Assembly: GCA_022820025.1 (NCBI GenBank)
Contig: JAJEGF010000011.1
Span: 1-64,000, forward strand
Origin: Chloroflexota bacterium
Lineage (GTDB): Bacteria; Chloroflexota; UBA11872
Reading direction: 5' to 3'
Length of the DNA stretch: 64,000 nt
In this document: piece after piece, positions 1-9,862 of the stretch
Numbering within the stretch: position 1 is the first letter of the stretch
Layout: each line of letters begins with the position of its first letter
Made by a program: the position numbers and the translations under genes
Notes under the pieces: model-generated
Told to the model about the DNA's origin: nothing
Databases searched by the model: none
What the model saw: the letters and a program-made list of their open reading frames with translations, nothing else

Positions 1-1
1 G

Positions 2-1171
2 CACGTAAACGTGGGCACGATTGGCCACGTTGACCACGGCAAGACGACGCTGACCGCCGCAATCACGAAGGTGCTGTCGTACAAGCAGTTGGCCGACTTC
101 ATGGCCTTCGATGAAATCGACCGCGCGCCCGAGGAGAAGGAACGCGGAATCACGATTTCAATTACGCATGCGGAATACGAGACCGAGAGCCGGCACTACG
201 CGCACATTGACGCCCCCGGCCACCGGGACTACATCAAGAACATGATCACGGGCGCCGCTCAGATGGACGGCGCGATCCTGGTGGTCGGCGCGGACGACGG
301 TCCGATGCCGCAAACGTATGAGCACGTGCTGCTGGCGCGCCAGGTGGACGTACCGGCGATCGTGGTATTCCTCAACAAGGCGGACATCGTTGAAGACGAG
401 GAGTTGCTTGAGCTCGTTGATCTTGAACTTCGCGACCTCTTGAACAAGTACGACTTCGACGGTGACAACGCTCCGATCATTCCGGGCAGCGCCCTGCTGG
501 CCTTGGAGTCGGAGAGCACGGACCTCGATGCGCCGGAGTATCAGCCGATCCTGGAGTTGATGGAAGCCGTCGACACGTATATCCCACAGCCGGAGCGTCC
601 GGTCGACCAGCCGTTCCTGATGCCGGTTGAGGATGTGTTCGGAATCAAGGGTCGCGGCACCGTGGTCACGGGCCGCGTCGAGCGCGGCAAGGTTGAGGTC
701 GGGGAGCAGGTTGACATCGTCGGCATGCGTTCCGAGATCGATCAGCGAGTCGTGACCGGCGTGGAGATGTTCCGCAAGACGCTGGACGAAGGCGTGGCTG
801 GCGACAACGTCGGTTGCCTGCTTCGTGGCATTGAGCGCGACGAGGTGGAGCGCGGAATGGTGCTGGCGAAGACCGGTTCCATCACCCCCCACACCGAATT
901 CATGGCCCAGGTCTACGTGCTGACGCGTGACGAAGGCGGCCGGCACACGCCGTTTTTCAGTGGCTATCGTCCGCAGTTCTACATTCGAACCACGGACGTG
1001 ACCGGCGAGATTGAGTTGCCGGAAGGGACTGAAATGGTAGTGCCCGGCGACAACGTGGAAATGACGGTGCGCCTGCACCAGCCGATTGCCCTGGAGGATG
1101 GCGTGAATTTCGCGATCCGCGAAGGTGGCGTGACGGTCGGCGCGGGCGTCGTGACGAGCATCATCAAGTAA
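2..1171 (+). CDS. tuf: Elongation factor Tu, 5'-partial
   Basis: EF-Tu, the GTPase that delivers aminoacyl-tRNA to the ribosome. The window opens inside the gene: the first in-frame codons read [15 protein letters not shown], so roughly the first ten residues lie upstream, and the GTG at position 11 is an internal valine rather than the start. Visible GTPase motifs, in order, are GHVDHGKT (P-loop), RGITI (switch I), DAPGH (switch II), NKAD (guanine specificity, where NKCD is more usual) and SALLAL. Domains 2 and 3 follow, with the conserved [12 protein letters not shown] stretch. The C-terminus is complete. It is followed after three bases by rpsJ, so it probably belongs to the same transcript. 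Confidence 0.97.
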   Translation, partial: HVNVGTIGHVDHGKTTLTAAITKVLSYKQLADFMAFDEIDRAPEEKERGITISITHAEYETESRHYAHIDAPGHRDYIKNMITGAAQMDGAILVVGADDGPMPQTYEHVLLARQVDVPAIVVFLNKADIVEDEELLELVDLELRDLLNKYDFDGDNAPIIPGSALLALESESTDLDAPEYQPILELMEAVDTYIPQPERPVDQPFLMPVEDVFGIKGRGTVVTGRVERGKVEVGEQVDIVGMRSEIDQRVVTGVEMFRKTLDEGVAGDNVGCLLRGIERDEVERGMVLAKTGSITPHTEFMAQVYVLTRDEGGRHTPFFSGYRPQFYIRTTDVTGEIELPEGTEMVVPGDNVEMTVRLHQPIALEDGVNFAIREGGVTVGAGVVTSIIK

Positions 1172-1174
1172 CCG

Positions 1175-1567
1175 ATGGCCCACGCGCGCGCCCGCCCCCC
1201 TCGCCCGGCTTCGATGGAAGCCTCGGGCCGTCGTGCGCCGGCACGCCCACGACGACAGTCGCCCACGCAGCGAATCCGGATTCGCCTCAAGGCTTATGAC
1301 CACCGCGTGCTGGATGACGCGGCTCGACGCATCATCGATACGGCGGGCCGGACCGGCGCTGATGTACGTGGGCCGATCCCGCTTCCCACGGAGCGCAAGA
1401 CGTGGACGGTGATTCGATCCCCATTCATTGACAAGGACTCGCGCGAGCAGTTCGAGATGCGGACGCACAAGCGGCTGATTGACGTGATTGATCCGACGCC
1501 TCAGACCATGGACGAACTCCTGCGGTTGCAACTGGCCGCGGGCGTCGACATTGAGTTGAAGTCGTAG
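1175..1567 (+). CDS. rpsJ: 30S ribosomal protein S10 with N-terminal extension
   Basis: S10 of the small subunit, also the NusB partner in antitermination. The family core starts near residue 32 ([16 protein letters not shown]) and runs to the end, with RGPIPLPT and the THKRLIDV segment. The family is usually about 100 residues; this frame gives 130 because of an Arg/Pro/Ala-rich leader of about 30 residues. An in-frame ATG at 1214 would shorten the leader to about 18 residues. Neither start has a clear Shine-Dalgarno. The ATG at 1175 lies three bases after the tuf stop, so translational coupling is plausible. Confidence 0.93.
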   Translation: MAHARARPPRPASMEASGRRAPARPRRQSPTQRIRIRLKAYDHRVLDDAARRIIDTAGRTGADVRGPIPLPTERKTWTVIRSPFIDKDSREQFEMRTHKRLIDVIDPTPQTMDELLRLQLAAGVDIELKS

Positions 1568-1569
1568 CG

Positions 1570-2211
1570 ATGTCCGTGGGGCTTATCGGTCGCAAGCTCG
1601 GCATGACGCAAGTCTTTGACGACCACGGTCGGGCGCTGGGAGTCTCGGTCCTCCAGGCCGGGCCGTGCCATGTCACACAGGTACGAACGGACGCCACCGA
1701 CGGCTATTCCGCCGTGCAGCTCGGTTTCGATCCCGGGCCCGAACGTCGGCTTACGCGCGCGGAGCGCGGGCACCTTGGGCGCTTGCCGTCCTACCGCGTG
1801 TTACGCGAGTTTCGAACGCCGGACGCGACCGAGTTTTCGGTAGGGGACGAGCTCAGCGTGGCCAATGTGGACCTCGGACCGCGTGTGGACGTTGTGAGCG
1901 TGTCCAAGGGCAAAGGTTTCGCTGGCGTGATGAAGCGTCATGGATTCAGGGGCGGCAAGCGGACCCACGGCCAGTCGGATCGCGAGCGGGCACCAGGATC
2001 GATTGGCGCCGGGACGTCGCCCAGCCGAGTCTTTAAGGGCACCCGCATGGCTGGACGCATGGGTGGGAGCCGCGCGACGTCCCGCAATCTCACGGTGGCA
2101 GGCGTTGACATTGATCGAGGCTTGGTTCTCGTGGTTGGCGCAGTGCCCGGACCGCGCGACACCGTCGTGACCATTCGACCAGTTCGCCGAACCGGCCGGG
2201 GGGCTGACTGA
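1570..2211 (+). CDS. rplC: 50S ribosomal protein L3
   Basis: L3, an early-assembling 23S-binding protein close to the peptidyl transferase centre. The start MSVGLIGRKLGMTQVF is the standard L3 N-terminus and the central loop includes SKGKGFAGVMKRHGF and RAPGSIG. At 213 residues it is of normal length. It starts two bases after rpsJ, and its TGA overlaps the rplD start (TGATG). Confidence 0.97.
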   Translation: MSVGLIGRKLGMTQVFDDHGRALGVSVLQAGPCHVTQVRTDATDGYSAVQLGFDPGPERRLTRAERGHLGRLPSYRVLREFRTPDATEFSVGDELSVANVDLGPRVDVVSVSKGKGFAGVMKRHGFRGGKRTHGQSDRERAPGSIGAGTSPSRVFKGTRMAGRMGGSRATSRNLTVAGVDIDRGLVLVVGAVPGPRDTVVTIRPVRRTGRGAD

Positions 2212-2822
2212 TGGCCGCACAGAGCGAAGGTCCGGATGAGCTCGCCCCGGTGGCGAGCGACTGTTTCGGCAGCGCGGACGCGCCGGCCGAAATGCTGAAG
2301 CGCATGCTGGTTGTTCACGCGGCCAACCAGCGCCAGGCCACGGCCAACACGAAGAGTCGTGGCCAGGTTGCGGCCAGCACGGCCAAACTCTTCCGCCAGA
2401 AGGGTTCCGGTCGCGCACGCGCGGGCAGCGCAGGTTCGCCCGTGCGGCGGGGCGGCGGTGTGGCCTTTGGGCCCAAGCCCGGGCGCGCGCGTGCTCGCAT
2501 GAATAAGCGTGAGCGAAAAGAGGCGATACGTGCGCTATTGGCGGGCAAGGCCGCCGGGGCGTGCATTCGCGTGGCGCCCTCGTGGGGCGACTCGCCGAGG
2601 ACACGCGACCGAGCGGCGTGGCTGACTGCCAGCGGACTGTCCGGACGCGTGCTCCTGGTTGACGTGGATCCTTCGGAGGCGTTGCGGCGCTCGGCACGGA
2701 ACATCCCCAACGTGGATGTCGAACGGGCCGATACGTTGAGCTTCTATGGAATCGCCGTGGCCGACCACATCGTGGCCAGCCCGGCGGCGCTGGATGCGCT
2801 GCAGGCGCGAGTTGGCCGATGA
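2211..2822 (+). CDS. rplD: 50S ribosomal protein L4
   Basis: L4, whose basic internal loop lines the exit tunnel. Recognised by KSRGQVAASTAKLFRQKGSGRARAG-type sequence (residues ~43-67) and GGVAFGPKP, followed by RARMNKRERKEAIRALL. At 203 residues it is typical. It overlaps rplC at its start and rplW at its end by four bases (ATGA). Confidence 0.96.
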   Translation: MAAQSEGPDELAPVASDCFGSADAPAEMLKRMLVVHAANQRQATANTKSRGQVAASTAKLFRQKGSGRARAGSAGSPVRRGGGVAFGPKPGRARARMNKRERKEAIRALLAGKAAGACIRVAPSWGDSPRTRDRAAWLTASGLSGRVLLVDVDPSEALRRSARNIPNVDVERADTLSFYGIAVADHIVASPAALDALQARVGR

Positions 2823-3103
2823 ATCCCGCCGACGTCATTACGCGCCCAATCGTGACGGAGAAGTCCACGGCGCTGGGCGAACTCGGCAAGTACGTGTTCC
2901 AGGTCCGGAGCGGGGCGTCCAAGCACTCGGTCCGGCAAGCCGTGGAGGCCATGTTTCACGTGGAGGTCGCGTCGGTCAACGTAATGAACGTGCGCGGAAA
3001 GCCGCGGCGCATGGGACGATTCGAAGGTCACCAGCCAAGCTGGCGCAAGGCCGTGGTCACCCTGCGCGACGGCCACACTATCGAAGTGGTCCCGGGGGTC
3101 TAG
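2819..3103 (+). CDS. rplW: 50S ribosomal protein L23
   Basis: L23 sits at the tunnel exit and docks SRP and trigger factor. The opening DVITRPIVTEKST is the family signature; the C-terminal half has SVNVMNVRGKPRRMGRF. At 94 residues the length is normal. The start is the ATGA overlap with rplD. Confidence 0.96.
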   Translation: MNPADVITRPIVTEKSTALGELGKYVFQVRSGASKHSVRQAVEAMFHVEVASVNVMNVRGKPRRMGRFEGHQPSWRKAVVTLRDGHTIEVVPGV

Positions 3104-3106
3104 GCG

Positions 3107-3937
3107 ATGGGGCTGCGTAACTTCAACCCAACCTCGCCGGGCCGGCGTGGCTACGTTGCCGTTGACAACATTGAGCTGTCAGGCGACCGGCCGCTGAAGA
3201 CGCTGCTGCGTCCGCTCAAGAAGCGGGCGGGTCGCAATAACACGGGCAGGATTACCGTTCGGCATCGCGGGGGCGGCGCCAAGCGACGCTACCGTGTTAT
3301 CGATTGGCGTCGCGACAAAGCTGGTGTGCCGGCCGTGGTCGCCAGTGTCGAATACGATCCCAACCGATCGGCGCATATTGCTCTGCTGCACTATCGGGAC
3401 GGTGAGAAGCGATACATTCTGGCGCCGGTTGGGATTGACGTGGGCAGCGAGCTCCTTTCCGGCCCAGGCGCCGAACCGCGACCTGGGAACGCCATGCAGC
3501 TCGCTCGCATCCCGGCGGGAACCGAGATCCATGCCGTGGAGTTGACTCCCGGACGTGGCGCACAGCTGGTGCGGTCGGCCGGCATGGTGTGTCAGCTCAT
3601 GGCCAAGGATCGCGGACTTGCGACGCTTCGATTACCGTCAGGCGAGATGCGTCAAGTCTCCGAGGCCTGTGTGGCGACGGTGGGCCGCGTAGGGAATGCG
3701 GACCACAGTAACCAGTCGGCGGGGAAGGCTGGTCGGATACGATGGCGCCGCCGCCGCCCACAGGTGCGTGGTGCGGCCATGAACCCTCACGATCATCCAC
3801 ATGGTGGCGGCGAAGGCAAGGCGCCGGTGGGCATGCCGGGACCGAAAACGCCGTGGGGCAAACCCACCCAAGGTCGCCGAACTCGGGTCGGGCGGCGTCC
3901 CAGCGACAAGTTCATCGTGCGCCGGCGGAACAGGTAG
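3107..3937 (+). CDS. rplB: 50S ribosomal protein L2
   Basis: L2, a primary 23S rRNA binder needed for subunit joining and peptidyl transferase. It has the N-terminal [12 protein letters not shown], the [22 protein letters not shown] region and the C-terminal [15 protein letters not shown] loop with its conserved histidine. At 276 residues it is typical. It starts three bases after rplW. Confidence 0.97.
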   Translation: MGLRNFNPTSPGRRGYVAVDNIELSGDRPLKTLLRPLKKRAGRNNTGRITVRHRGGGAKRRYRVIDWRRDKAGVPAVVASVEYDPNRSAHIALLHYRDGEKRYILAPVGIDVGSELLSGPGAEPRPGNAMQLARIPAGTEIHAVELTPGRGAQLVRSAGMVCQLMAKDRGLATLRLPSGEMRQVSEACVATVGRVGNADHSNQSAGKAGRIRWRRRRPQVRGAAMNPHDHPHGGGEGKAPVGMPGPKTPWGKPTQGRRTRVGRRPSDKFIVRRRNR

Positions 3938-3943
3938 GACGGA

Positions 3944-4228
3944 ATGTCGCGCAGCACAAAAAAGGGTTGGTACATCCATCCAAAACTCGAGAAGCGTGTG
4001 GCCGAAGCCTCGCGCAGTCGCCGCAAGCAGGTCATACGAACCTGGAGTCGGGCCAGCGTGGTTCACCCCGAAATGGTGGGACTCACAATCGCCGTGCACG
4101 ATGGACGACGGCACGTGCCGGTGTACATCTCCGAGAACATGGTGGGGCATCGGCTTGGTGAATTCGCACCGACGCGTACGTTTCGCAGCCATGCGCGCGG
4201 ACGCTCCACGACGCCGATGGGACGCTAA
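3944..4228 (+). CDS. rpsS: 30S ribosomal protein S19
   Basis: S19 of the 30S head, partner of S13. Signature features are [14 protein letters not shown] at the start, [16 protein letters not shown] in the middle and [12 protein letters not shown] near the end. At 94 residues it is normal. It begins six bases after the rplB stop. Confidence 0.96.
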   Translation: MSRSTKKGWYIHPKLEKRVAEASRSRRKQVIRTWSRASVVHPEMVGLTIAVHDGRRHVPVYISENMVGHRLGEFAPTRTFRSHARGRSTTPMGR

Positions 4229-4231
4229 GGC

Positions 4232-4570
4232 ATGGAAGTCTCCGCAACGGCCAAGTACGTGCGCATGTCGCCGCAGCGCGGACGAGTGATCGCGCGCGAG
4301 TTGGCGGGCCTAGAGATCGACCAGGCAATGTCCATGCTGGCGTTCATGCCCAATCGAGCGGCGTCTGCGATTGCCAAGGTCGTCAAGTCAGCGACGGCCA
4401 ACGCCGAGCACAACTATGCGCTGGACCGCGACGCGTTGCGCATCCAGTCGGTCGTGGTCAACGACGGGCCGGCACTGCGGCGCTTCCGGCCGAGATCACG
4501 TGGGCGGGTTGGACCGTACCTGAAGCGATCCGGTCACATTACCGTGACGGTTGAAGACGGGATGGCGTAG
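4232..4570 (+). CDS. rplV: 50S ribosomal protein L22
   Basis: L22, whose beta-hairpin helps line the exit tunnel. It begins MEVSATAKYVRMSPQRGRVIA and ends with the hairpin region RRFRPRSRGRVGPYLKRSGHI. At 112 residues it is typical. Three bases separate it from rpsS and two from rpsC. Confidence 0.95.
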   Translation: MEVSATAKYVRMSPQRGRVIARELAGLEIDQAMSMLAFMPNRAASAIAKVVKSATANAEHNYALDRDALRIQSVVVNDGPALRRFRPRSRGRVGPYLKRSGHITVTVEDGMA

Positions 4571-4572
4571 AC

Positions 4573-5322
4573 ATGGGTCGCAAGGTTCATCCCATCGGGT
4601 ATCGCCTGGGTTACACCACCCGCTGGGAGAGCACGTGGTACGCCGATCGAGATTACACCGAACTGTTGCTGGAAGACCTGGCCATTCGGAATCTCGTGCG
4701 TCAATACCTTGAAGCGCCCAATGGACGTGATGGCGCTCGACGCGGCGGTCGCCGGCGCGGCAGTTACGGGGCCGGGGTTTCGAAGATTGAGATCGAGCGC
4801 CAAGTCAGCCAGGTTCGAGTGGTTATCCATACGGCGCGGCCCGGCATTGTGATCGGGCGTGGTGGAAGTAACCGGGAGGAAATCCAGAACCGCATTGAAC
4901 GGCACACCGGCAAGCGCGTGGTCGTGGATGTTGAAGAGATTGGTCAGCCTGAGCTTGACGCGTTTCTTGTGGTTCGAAACGTGGCCGACCAACTGGAGCG
5001 CCGCGTTTCCTTCCGTCGTGCGATCAAGATGACGGCGGAACGGACCATGCGCGCCGGCGCACAAGGCGTGAAGATCATGGTGAGCGGCCGCCTGGGCGGG
5101 CGTGAAATGTCGCGAAGCGAGTTCGAGTTGCTTGGCACCGTTCCGCTTCAGACGCTCGACGCCGACATCGATTACGGCTTTACGGAAGCGCGAACAGCCG
5201 CCGGCCGAATCGGTGTGAAGGGATGGGTTCACCGCGGCGCCGCTCGTGACGCGGCCGAGTTGCTCTCGGAGTCGGTATCGCGACCGTCCGCGGGCCGTCG
5301 TCGCCGGCCACCGCGAGGCTGA
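4573..5322 (+). CDS. rpsC: 30S ribosomal protein S3
   Basis: S3 of the mRNA entry channel. It starts [20 protein letters not shown]; the KH domain includes the GXXG-type loop in [13 protein letters not shown], and the C-terminal domain ends with the [14 protein letters not shown] segment plus a basic tail. At 249 residues it is slightly longer than the usual 210-240, mostly from a [18 protein letters not shown]-type basic insertion near residue 50-65 and the Arg-rich tail. Confidence 0.96.
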   Translation: MGRKVHPIGYRLGYTTRWESTWYADRDYTELLLEDLAIRNLVRQYLEAPNGRDGARRGGRRRGSYGAGVSKIEIERQVSQVRVVIHTARPGIVIGRGGSNREEIQNRIERHTGKRVVVDVEEIGQPELDAFLVVRNVADQLERRVSFRRAIKMTAERTMRAGAQGVKIMVSGRLGGREMSRSEFELLGTVPLQTLDADIDYGFTEARTAAGRIGVKGWVHRGAARDAAELLSESVSRPSAGRRRRPPRG

Positions 5323-5324
5323 CC

Positions 5325-5750
5325 ATGTTGATGCCAAAGCGCACAAAGTTCCGCAAGATGCACCGGGGGCGTCGACGTGGCCGCGCCGGTCGCGGCAGCT
5401 CGCTCGTCTCGGGTGACTTTGGCCTGCAGGCCACGACCGTGGGATGGGTGGACAGCCGCGAAATCGAGGCGGCCCGCCGCGCGATTACGCATTCGGTTCG
5501 GCGAACCGGCCAGCTTTGGATTCGAATATTTCCGGACAAGCCCATCACGCAAAAGCCGGCCGAGGTTCGAATGGGCAGTGGGAAGGGCAATGTGGAGAGT
5601 TGGGTAGCCGTGGTCAAGCCGGGTCGAATCCTCTTTGAGCTTGCCGGTGTTGAAGAAAGCATGGCGCGTGAGGCTATGCGCCTGGCATCACACAAGCTTT
5701 CGGTGCAGACGCGCGTGGTTTCGCGTTCCGCGGAGGTCGCCGTTGGCTAA
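5325..5750 (+). CDS. rplP: 50S ribosomal protein L16
   Basis: L16, located near the A site of the 50S subunit. The start [16 protein letters not shown] is the family signature and [17 protein letters not shown]-like sequence (here [17 protein letters not shown]) follows in the middle. At 141 residues it is normal. Its last codons overlap the TTG start of rpmC by eight bases. Confidence 0.96.
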   Translation: MLMPKRTKFRKMHRGRRRGRAGRGSSLVSGDFGLQATTVGWVDSREIEAARRAITHSVRRTGQLWIRIFPDKPITQKPAEVRMGSGKGNVESWVAVVKPGRILFELAGVEESMAREAMRLASHKLSVQTRVVSRSAEVAVG

Positions 5751-5958
5751 GGCTGATCAGTTCCGGGATCTGAGCGATGACGAGTTGGCCACGCGGATTA
5801 CCGAGACGAAAGAAGAACTCTTCAGGCTGCGCGTTCAGCATGCGACGCTGCAATTGGCTGATACGTCGCAGTTGCGCCAGGTGCGGCGTGACATCGCGCG
5901 CATGCTGACCGTGCAGCGCGAGCGTGCGCTGGCGTCCTTCGAAATGGAGGAGGCGTAA
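5743..5958 (+). CDS. rpmC: 50S ribosomal protein L29 (TTG start)
   Basis: L29, a small helical protein beside L23 at the tunnel exit. The open frame extends further upstream, but only the part from [18 protein letters not shown] onward resembles L29, including [16 protein letters not shown] and the [13 protein letters not shown] end. The start chosen is TTG at 5743: it gives a 71-residue protein, overlaps the rplP stop by eight bases, and has a perfect GGAGG (5732-5736) six bases upstream inside rplP. Confidence 0.92.
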   Translation: MAKADQFRDLSDDELATRITETKEELFRLRVQHATLQLADTSQLRQVRRDIARMLTVQRERALASFEMEEA

Positions 5959-5961
5959 CCC

Positions 5962-6309
5962 GTGTCCGGAGCTCGTGCTCGCCGGGTCGGTCGCGTGGCT
6001 AGCGACCGGGCCGACAAGACAATCATCGTTGAGGTGGAATCGGTCCGCCGCCATCGACTCTATCGGAAGCCGGTACGTATTCGTCGCAAGTTCATGGCGC
6101 ACGATCCCGGCAACATCTGCCGCATTGGCGATGTGGTGCAGATCGAGGAATCGCGTCCGATCAGCCGGCGGAAGCGCTGGCGTCTCGTCGAAGTCCTTGA
6201 GCGCACGCAGCTAACCGCCGAGGAACGCCAAGCGGCCTTTAGCGCCGGCGATACGGAAGCGGCGACGGTTGCGTCGTCCGGTGGGGCGGAGCGCGCGGAG
6301 CAGCAATGA
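5962..6309 (+). CDS. rpsQ: 30S ribosomal protein S17 with C-terminal tail
   Basis: S17, an early 16S-binding OB-fold protein. The core is recognised by [17 protein letters not shown] and [27 protein letters not shown]. The family is usually about 85 residues; here 115, the extra being a C-terminal tail of about 30 residues rich in Ala and Glu. The start is GTG at 5962, three bases after the rpmC stop, with GGAGGAGG just upstream inside rpmC. It overlaps rplN by four bases. Confidence 0.95.
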   Translation: MSGARARRVGRVASDRADKTIIVEVESVRRHRLYRKPVRIRRKFMAHDPGNICRIGDVVQIEESRPISRRKRWRLVEVLERTQLTAEERQAAFSAGDTEAATVASSGGAERAEQQ

Positions 6310-6671
6310 TTCAGCAGCAGAGCCGACTCAGGGTCGCCGACAACAGCGGCGCGCGCGAGATCATGTGCATTCGCGTGTTGGGTGGCTCGTCTCGCAAGTA
6401 CGCGCGCGTTGGCGACATCATTGTGGGCAGCGTGAAGCAAGCGGCGCCCAACAGCGCGGTTCCACGTGGATCTGTGGTGCACGCGGTGGTGGTGCGCGTC
6501 AACAAGGAGTATCGACGGCCGGACGGCTCGAGGATTCGCTTTGACGATAACGCTGCGGTTCTGCTTGAGGGCGACGTGCCGCGGGGCACACGAATCTTCG
6601 GTCCTGTCGGCCGTGAGCTGCGTGACCGTCGCTTCATGCGCATCGTTTCCCTGGCGCCGGAGGTGCTGTAG
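6306..6671 (+). CDS. rplN: 50S ribosomal protein L14
   Basis: L14, part of an intersubunit bridge. It starts [19 protein letters not shown] and contains CIRVLGGS and the [28 protein letters not shown]-type ending (split here for length). At 121 residues it is exactly the typical size. ATGA overlap with rpsQ. Confidence 0.97.
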   Translation: MIQQQSRLRVADNSGAREIMCIRVLGGSSRKYARVGDIIVGSVKQAAPNSAVPRGSVVHAVVVRVNKEYRRPDGSRIRFDDNAAVLLEGDVPRGTRIFGPVGRELRDRRFMRIVSLAPEVL

Positions 6672-6675
6672 CGCG

Positions 6676-7005
6676 ATGTCTGAACGGCGCTTTCGCATTC
6701 GAAAAGGCGACACCATCCAGGTGCTGCAGGGCCGTGATGTCGGCCGACGCGGAGTGGTTGAGCGTGTGGTTCCAGCGACCGGTCGCGTTGTTGTTGAAGG
6801 TGTGAACATTCGCAAGCGACACGCCAGACCACGGGCGATCGGACAGCCGGCGGGTATCATTGACTTCAACGCCCCGCTTGACGTCTCGAACGTCATGTTG
6901 GTGTGCCCCGTCTGTGACCAGCCGGCCCGGGTCGGATACAGGCTTGGCGATGATGGTGTGAAGCGGCGCCGCTGCCGCACATGCAATGAACTGATTGACG
7001 AGTAA
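6676..7005 (+). CDS. rplX: 50S ribosomal protein L24
   Basis: L24, an assembly-initiating 23S binder with a KOW domain ([20 protein letters not shown]). The frame is open much further upstream, but the ATG at 6676, four bases after the rplN stop, gives the family N-terminus and 109 residues. The C-terminus has two CXXC pairs (CPVC and CRTC), a likely zinc ribbon of the kind seen in some bacterial L24. Its TAA overlaps the rplE ATG. Confidence 0.95.
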   Translation: MSERRFRIRKGDTIQVLQGRDVGRRGVVERVVPATGRVVVEGVNIRKRHARPRAIGQPAGIIDFNAPLDVSNVMLVCPVCDQPARVGYRLGDDGVKRRRCRTCNELIDE

Positions 7006-7559
7006 TGGCCCGCCTGCTGACGCGCTATCGGGAGGAGATCCGGCCGCAGATGATGCGGGAGTTCGGCTATTCCAACGCGCTGGCCGTTCCGCGCCTGGAC
7101 CGAATCGTCGTGAACATCGGGCTGGGCGAGGCCCTGGAAAACGATGCCGCCGTGGATCACGCCGTCCGCGACATCGCCACGATTACGGGGCAACGTCCCG
7201 TGGTGACGCGAGCTCGCAAGAGTGTGGCGGCGTTCAAACTGCGCGCCGGGCAGCGCGTGGGCGTGAAGGGGACGTTGCGGGGCACCCGCATGTATGAGTT
7301 CCTGGATCGCCTGGTCACCGTTGCTCTTCCGCGAATGCGTGACTTTCGAGGGGTTCGACGGACGTCGTTTGACGGCCGTGGCAACTACTCGCTTGGCCTC
7401 TCCGAGCAGCTTATTTTTCCGGAGATCGACTACGACCAGATTGATCGAATTCGCGGATTGCAGGTCGTCATCGTGACGACCGCCCCGCGTGACAGCGAGT
7501 CCCTGCGGCTGCTCGAACTCCTCGGCATGCCGTTCCAACGCCTCGACGAGGCAGCCTGA
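7005..7559 (+). CDS. rplE: 50S ribosomal protein L5
   Basis: L5 binds 5S rRNA and contacts P-site tRNA. Signature stretches are [37 protein letters not shown] and [20 protein letters not shown]. At 184 residues it is typical. It starts in the TAATG overlap with rplX. Confidence 0.97.
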   Translation: MARLLTRYREEIRPQMMREFGYSNALAVPRLDRIVVNIGLGEALENDAAVDHAVRDIATITGQRPVVTRARKSVAAFKLRAGQRVGVKGTLRGTRMYEFLDRLVTVALPRMRDFRGVRRTSFDGRGNYSLGLSEQLIFPEIDYDQIDRIRGLQVVIVTTAPRDSESLRLLELLGMPFQRLDEAA

Positions 7560-7568
7560 GGTTCGGTA

Positions 7569-7808
7569 ATGGCGCGCAAGGCAAAGATCGAGAAGTGGAG
7601 GCGCGAGCGCGAGGCCTGGCTCGACCCCGAGTTCGAGACCAAGTCTATTCGCGGGCGCAAGCTGCGCTTCAAAGTGCGGTATCGCAACCGTTGCCGACTT
7701 TGTGGCCGGCCGCGTGCGCACATCCGCCGATTTGGCATTTGCCGAATCTGCTTCCGTGAACTGGCCGTAAAGGGTCATATTCCGGGAGTGACGAAGGCGA
7801 GTTGGTGA
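7569..7808 (+). CDS. rpsZ: 30S ribosomal protein S14, zinc-binding type
   Basis: S14 of the zinc-containing (type Z) class: [20 protein letters not shown] carries the four cysteine ligands and the end is [18 protein letters not shown]. Type Z S14 is usually 61 residues; this one has 79, the extra being about 17 residues between the initial [10 protein letters not shown] and the KFKVR-like segment. It lies nine bases after rplE. Confidence 0.95.
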   Translation: MARKAKIEKWRREREAWLDPEFETKSIRGRKLRFKVRYRNRCRLCGRPRAHIRRFGICRICFRELAVKGHIPGVTKASW

Positions 7809-7815
7809 GGCGAAG

Positions 7816-8205
7816 ATGACCGACCCAATTGCGGACATGCTGGCTCGGCTGCGGAATGCCGTGGCGGCGCGTCACACCAAAGTGCGTATTCCTCACTCAA
7901 AGACCAAAGCCCGCATTGCCGCGCTCCTGGCGGACGAGGGATTTATCGGATCCATTGAAACGGTCCAGGATGGCCATCGGGCATGGTTGGACGTGACCTT
8001 GCGCTACCTCAACGGTGAGCCAGCCTTCGGGGGCGCCAAACGCGTCAGCCGCCCGGGACTGCGCATCCATACGCGGTCGCGCGAGATTCCGCGCGTTATG
8101 GGCGGTATTGGAACCGCCGTTATCTCCACGTCGCAAGGCATCATGTCGGGCCGTGAGGCTGCCAAACGTCGCCTCGGCGGCGAAGTCATCTGTTTCGTCT
8201 GGTAA
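7816..8205 (+). CDS. rpsH: 30S ribosomal protein S8
   Basis: S8 binds the central domain of 16S rRNA and in many bacteria also represses this operon. It begins MTDPIADMLARLRNAVAAR and ends with the signature GIGTAVISTSQGIMSGREA region followed by GGEVICFVW. At 129 residues the size is normal. Confidence 0.97.
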   Translation: MTDPIADMLARLRNAVAARHTKVRIPHSKTKARIAALLADEGFIGSIETVQDGHRAWLDVTLRYLNGEPAFGGAKRVSRPGLRIHTRSREIPRVMGGIGTAVISTSQGIMSGREAAKRRLGGEVICFVW

Positions 8206-8209
8206 TTCC

Positions 8210-8761
8210 ATGTCGCGGATTGGCTTAACTCCCATCAACGTGCCTGAAGGCGTGAGCGTCAGTTTCGACGCGGACAACGTCGTGTCGGTGCGAGGTCCCA
8301 AGGGTGAGTTGACCCAAACCCTTCCCCGCCTGATCACATTCGCTCGAGACAACGGGCGCTTGCTGGCCAGCCGTCCGAACGACGACCACCGGACGCGAGC
8401 CTTGCACGGCCTGGCTCGCCAGTTGGTGGCCAACATGATCGTCGGCGTGACGCAGGGCTATGAGAAGCGTCTGGAGATCCAGGGGACCGGCTATCGAGCG
8501 CAGCTTCAGGGCAATACGCTTGACTTGCAGTTGGGATTCACGCACCCGCAGCGGCGCGTGGCTCCTGAGGGAATCGAGTTTGAAGTTCCCGACCCGACGC
8601 ATATCGTTATTCGCGGGATCGACAAGCAGGCCGTTGGCCAGGCAGCGGCGGATCTTCGAGCCATTCGGCCGGCCGATCCCTACAAGGGGCATGGCCTGCG
8701 CTATCAGGGCGAAGTCGTTCGGCGAAAGCCCGGCAAGACTGCCGCGACCACCGTTGCATAG
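8210..8761 (+). CDS. rplF: 50S ribosomal protein L6
   Basis: L6, at the base of the stalk. The true start is the ATG at 8210 (MSRIGLTPINVPEGVSV), four bases after the rpsH stop; the frame is open further upstream but unlike L6. The C-terminal signature is DPYKGHGLRYQGEVVRRKPGK. At 183 residues it is typical. Confidence 0.96.
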   Translation: MSRIGLTPINVPEGVSVSFDADNVVSVRGPKGELTQTLPRLITFARDNGRLLASRPNDDHRTRALHGLARQLVANMIVGVTQGYEKRLEIQGTGYRAQLQGNTLDLQLGFTHPQRRVAPEGIEFEVPDPTHIVIRGIDKQAVGQAAADLRAIRPADPYKGHGLRYQGEVVRRKPGKTAATTVA

Positions 8762-8773
8762 GTGACCTGACTC

Positions 8774-9127
8774 ATGGCCCAGGGGACTCGACAATCAGCT
8801 CGCAAGCGGCGGCATCGCCGCATTCGTCAACGCGTGGTGGGGCGCGCGAAGCGTCCGCGACTCGCCGTGTTCCGCAGTCTCAAGCACACCTATGCGCAGG
8901 TGATTGACGACGCGGCCGGGCATACGCTGGTTGCCGCGTCGTCGCGTGAACGCGCCACGGAGGGAGCCACCAAGGTTCAGCGCGCGGCGGATGTCGGGGC
9001 GCGCTTGGCCGAGCGTGCGAAGGAGCTCCAAATCACGGCCGTCGTTTTTGACCGAGGCGGCCACCACTACCACGGGCGTGTCAAGGCGTTGGCCGACGCC
9101 GTTCGCGCCGGGGGCATCGCAGTATGA
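8774..9127 (+). CDS. rplR: 50S ribosomal protein L18
   Basis: L18 binds 5S rRNA together with L5. Recognised by [35 protein letters not shown] and the ending [25 protein letters not shown] (split for length). At 117 residues it is typical. It overlaps rpsE by four bases. Confidence 0.96.
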   Translation: MAQGTRQSARKRRHRRIRQRVVGRAKRPRLAVFRSLKHTYAQVIDDAAGHTLVAASSRERATEGATKVQRAADVGARLAERAKELQITAVVFDRGGHHYHGRVKALADAVRAGGIAV

Positions 9128-9669
9128 CGATTGACACGCGGCACGTTTCAGGCGGTCACGACGCGTCCGGCGAGGGAGGCGATATGCATCGCCTGGACGA
9201 TCGCGTTGTACGCATCAAGCGCGTGGCCAAGGTCGTGAAGGGTGGCCGCCGCTTTGGCTTCAATGCAATCGTTGTTGTCGGCGACCGTCGCGGACACGTG
9301 GGCGTGGGCATCGGTCGGGCCAATGAGGTTGTCGCGGCAATTCGTAAAGGCCAGGAACGCGCGCGCCGGTCGCTCATCGCCGTCCCGCTGACCGACGACG
9401 GCTCGATTCCCCACTACGTGGAAGAGAGCTATCAAGCATCCAAGGTGGTGCTTCGTCCCGCCGGTCCCGGGACCGGAGTCATTGCCGGCGGCGCCGTGCG
9501 AGCGGTGCTTGAACTTGCCGGCGTTCGCAATCTGCTCACCAAGATCATCGGTTCAACAAACGCAGTCAACGTGGTTCGAGCCACGGTGAACGGCCTGGCA
9601 AGTTTGCAGATACCCGAAGAATCGGTCGCACGTCGCAAGCAGGCGCTGGGGGCATCCACCGATGAGTGA
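9124..9669 (+). CDS. rpsE: 30S ribosomal protein S5
   Basis: S5, involved in decoding fidelity and in helicase activity at the mRNA entrance. The core has [33 protein letters not shown] and the [10 protein letters not shown]-like [18 protein letters not shown] at 9124 overlaps rplR (ATGA); a second in-frame ATG at 9184 would remove a 20-residue leader. At 181 residues the longer form is still within the family range. Confidence 0.95.
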   Translation: MTIDTRHVSGGHDASGEGGDMHRLDDRVVRIKRVAKVVKGGRRFGFNAIVVVGDRRGHVGVGIGRANEVVAAIRKGQERARRSLIAVPLTDDGSIPHYVEESYQASKVVLRPAGPGTGVIAGGAVRAVLELAGVRNLLTKIIGSTNAVNVVRATVNGLASLQIPEESVARRKQALGASTDE

Positions 9670-9862
9670 ACTGCGTCTGCGCCAGGTGCGCAGCGCCATC
9701 GGCTCGCGGGACTCGCAGCGGCACACCCTGCGGGCCCTTGGCCTTGGTGCGATTGGGCGCCGGTCGTCGCGTCCGGATACGGCGGACGTCCGGGCCATGG
9801 TGAAGGTCGTTGGGCATCTCGTTGAGGTTGAATCGGTCCCGTCGCAAAGTGACGCCGTATGA
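9662..9862 (+). CDS. rpmD: 50S ribosomal protein L30
   Basis: L30, a 66-residue peripheral protein. [28 protein letters not shown] matches the usual pattern of an L30 N-terminus, and [15 protein letters not shown] is the family ending. It overlaps rpsE by eight bases and rplO by four. Confidence 0.92.
   Translation: MSELRLRQVRSAIGSRDSQRHTLRALGLGAIGRRSSRPDTADVRAMVKVVGHLVEVESVPSQSDAV

Noticed and set aside
11-13. GTG at 11 as the start of EF-Tu
   Set aside because: The codons before it (HVN) match the EF-Tu sequence, so the gene continues beyond the window edge.
158-1531. Long open frames antisense to tuf and rpsJ, and many others antisense to ribosomal genes
   Set aside because: They are mirror frames produced by GC-rich codon use; Arg/His-rich, no family resemblance, and fully overlapped by certain genes.
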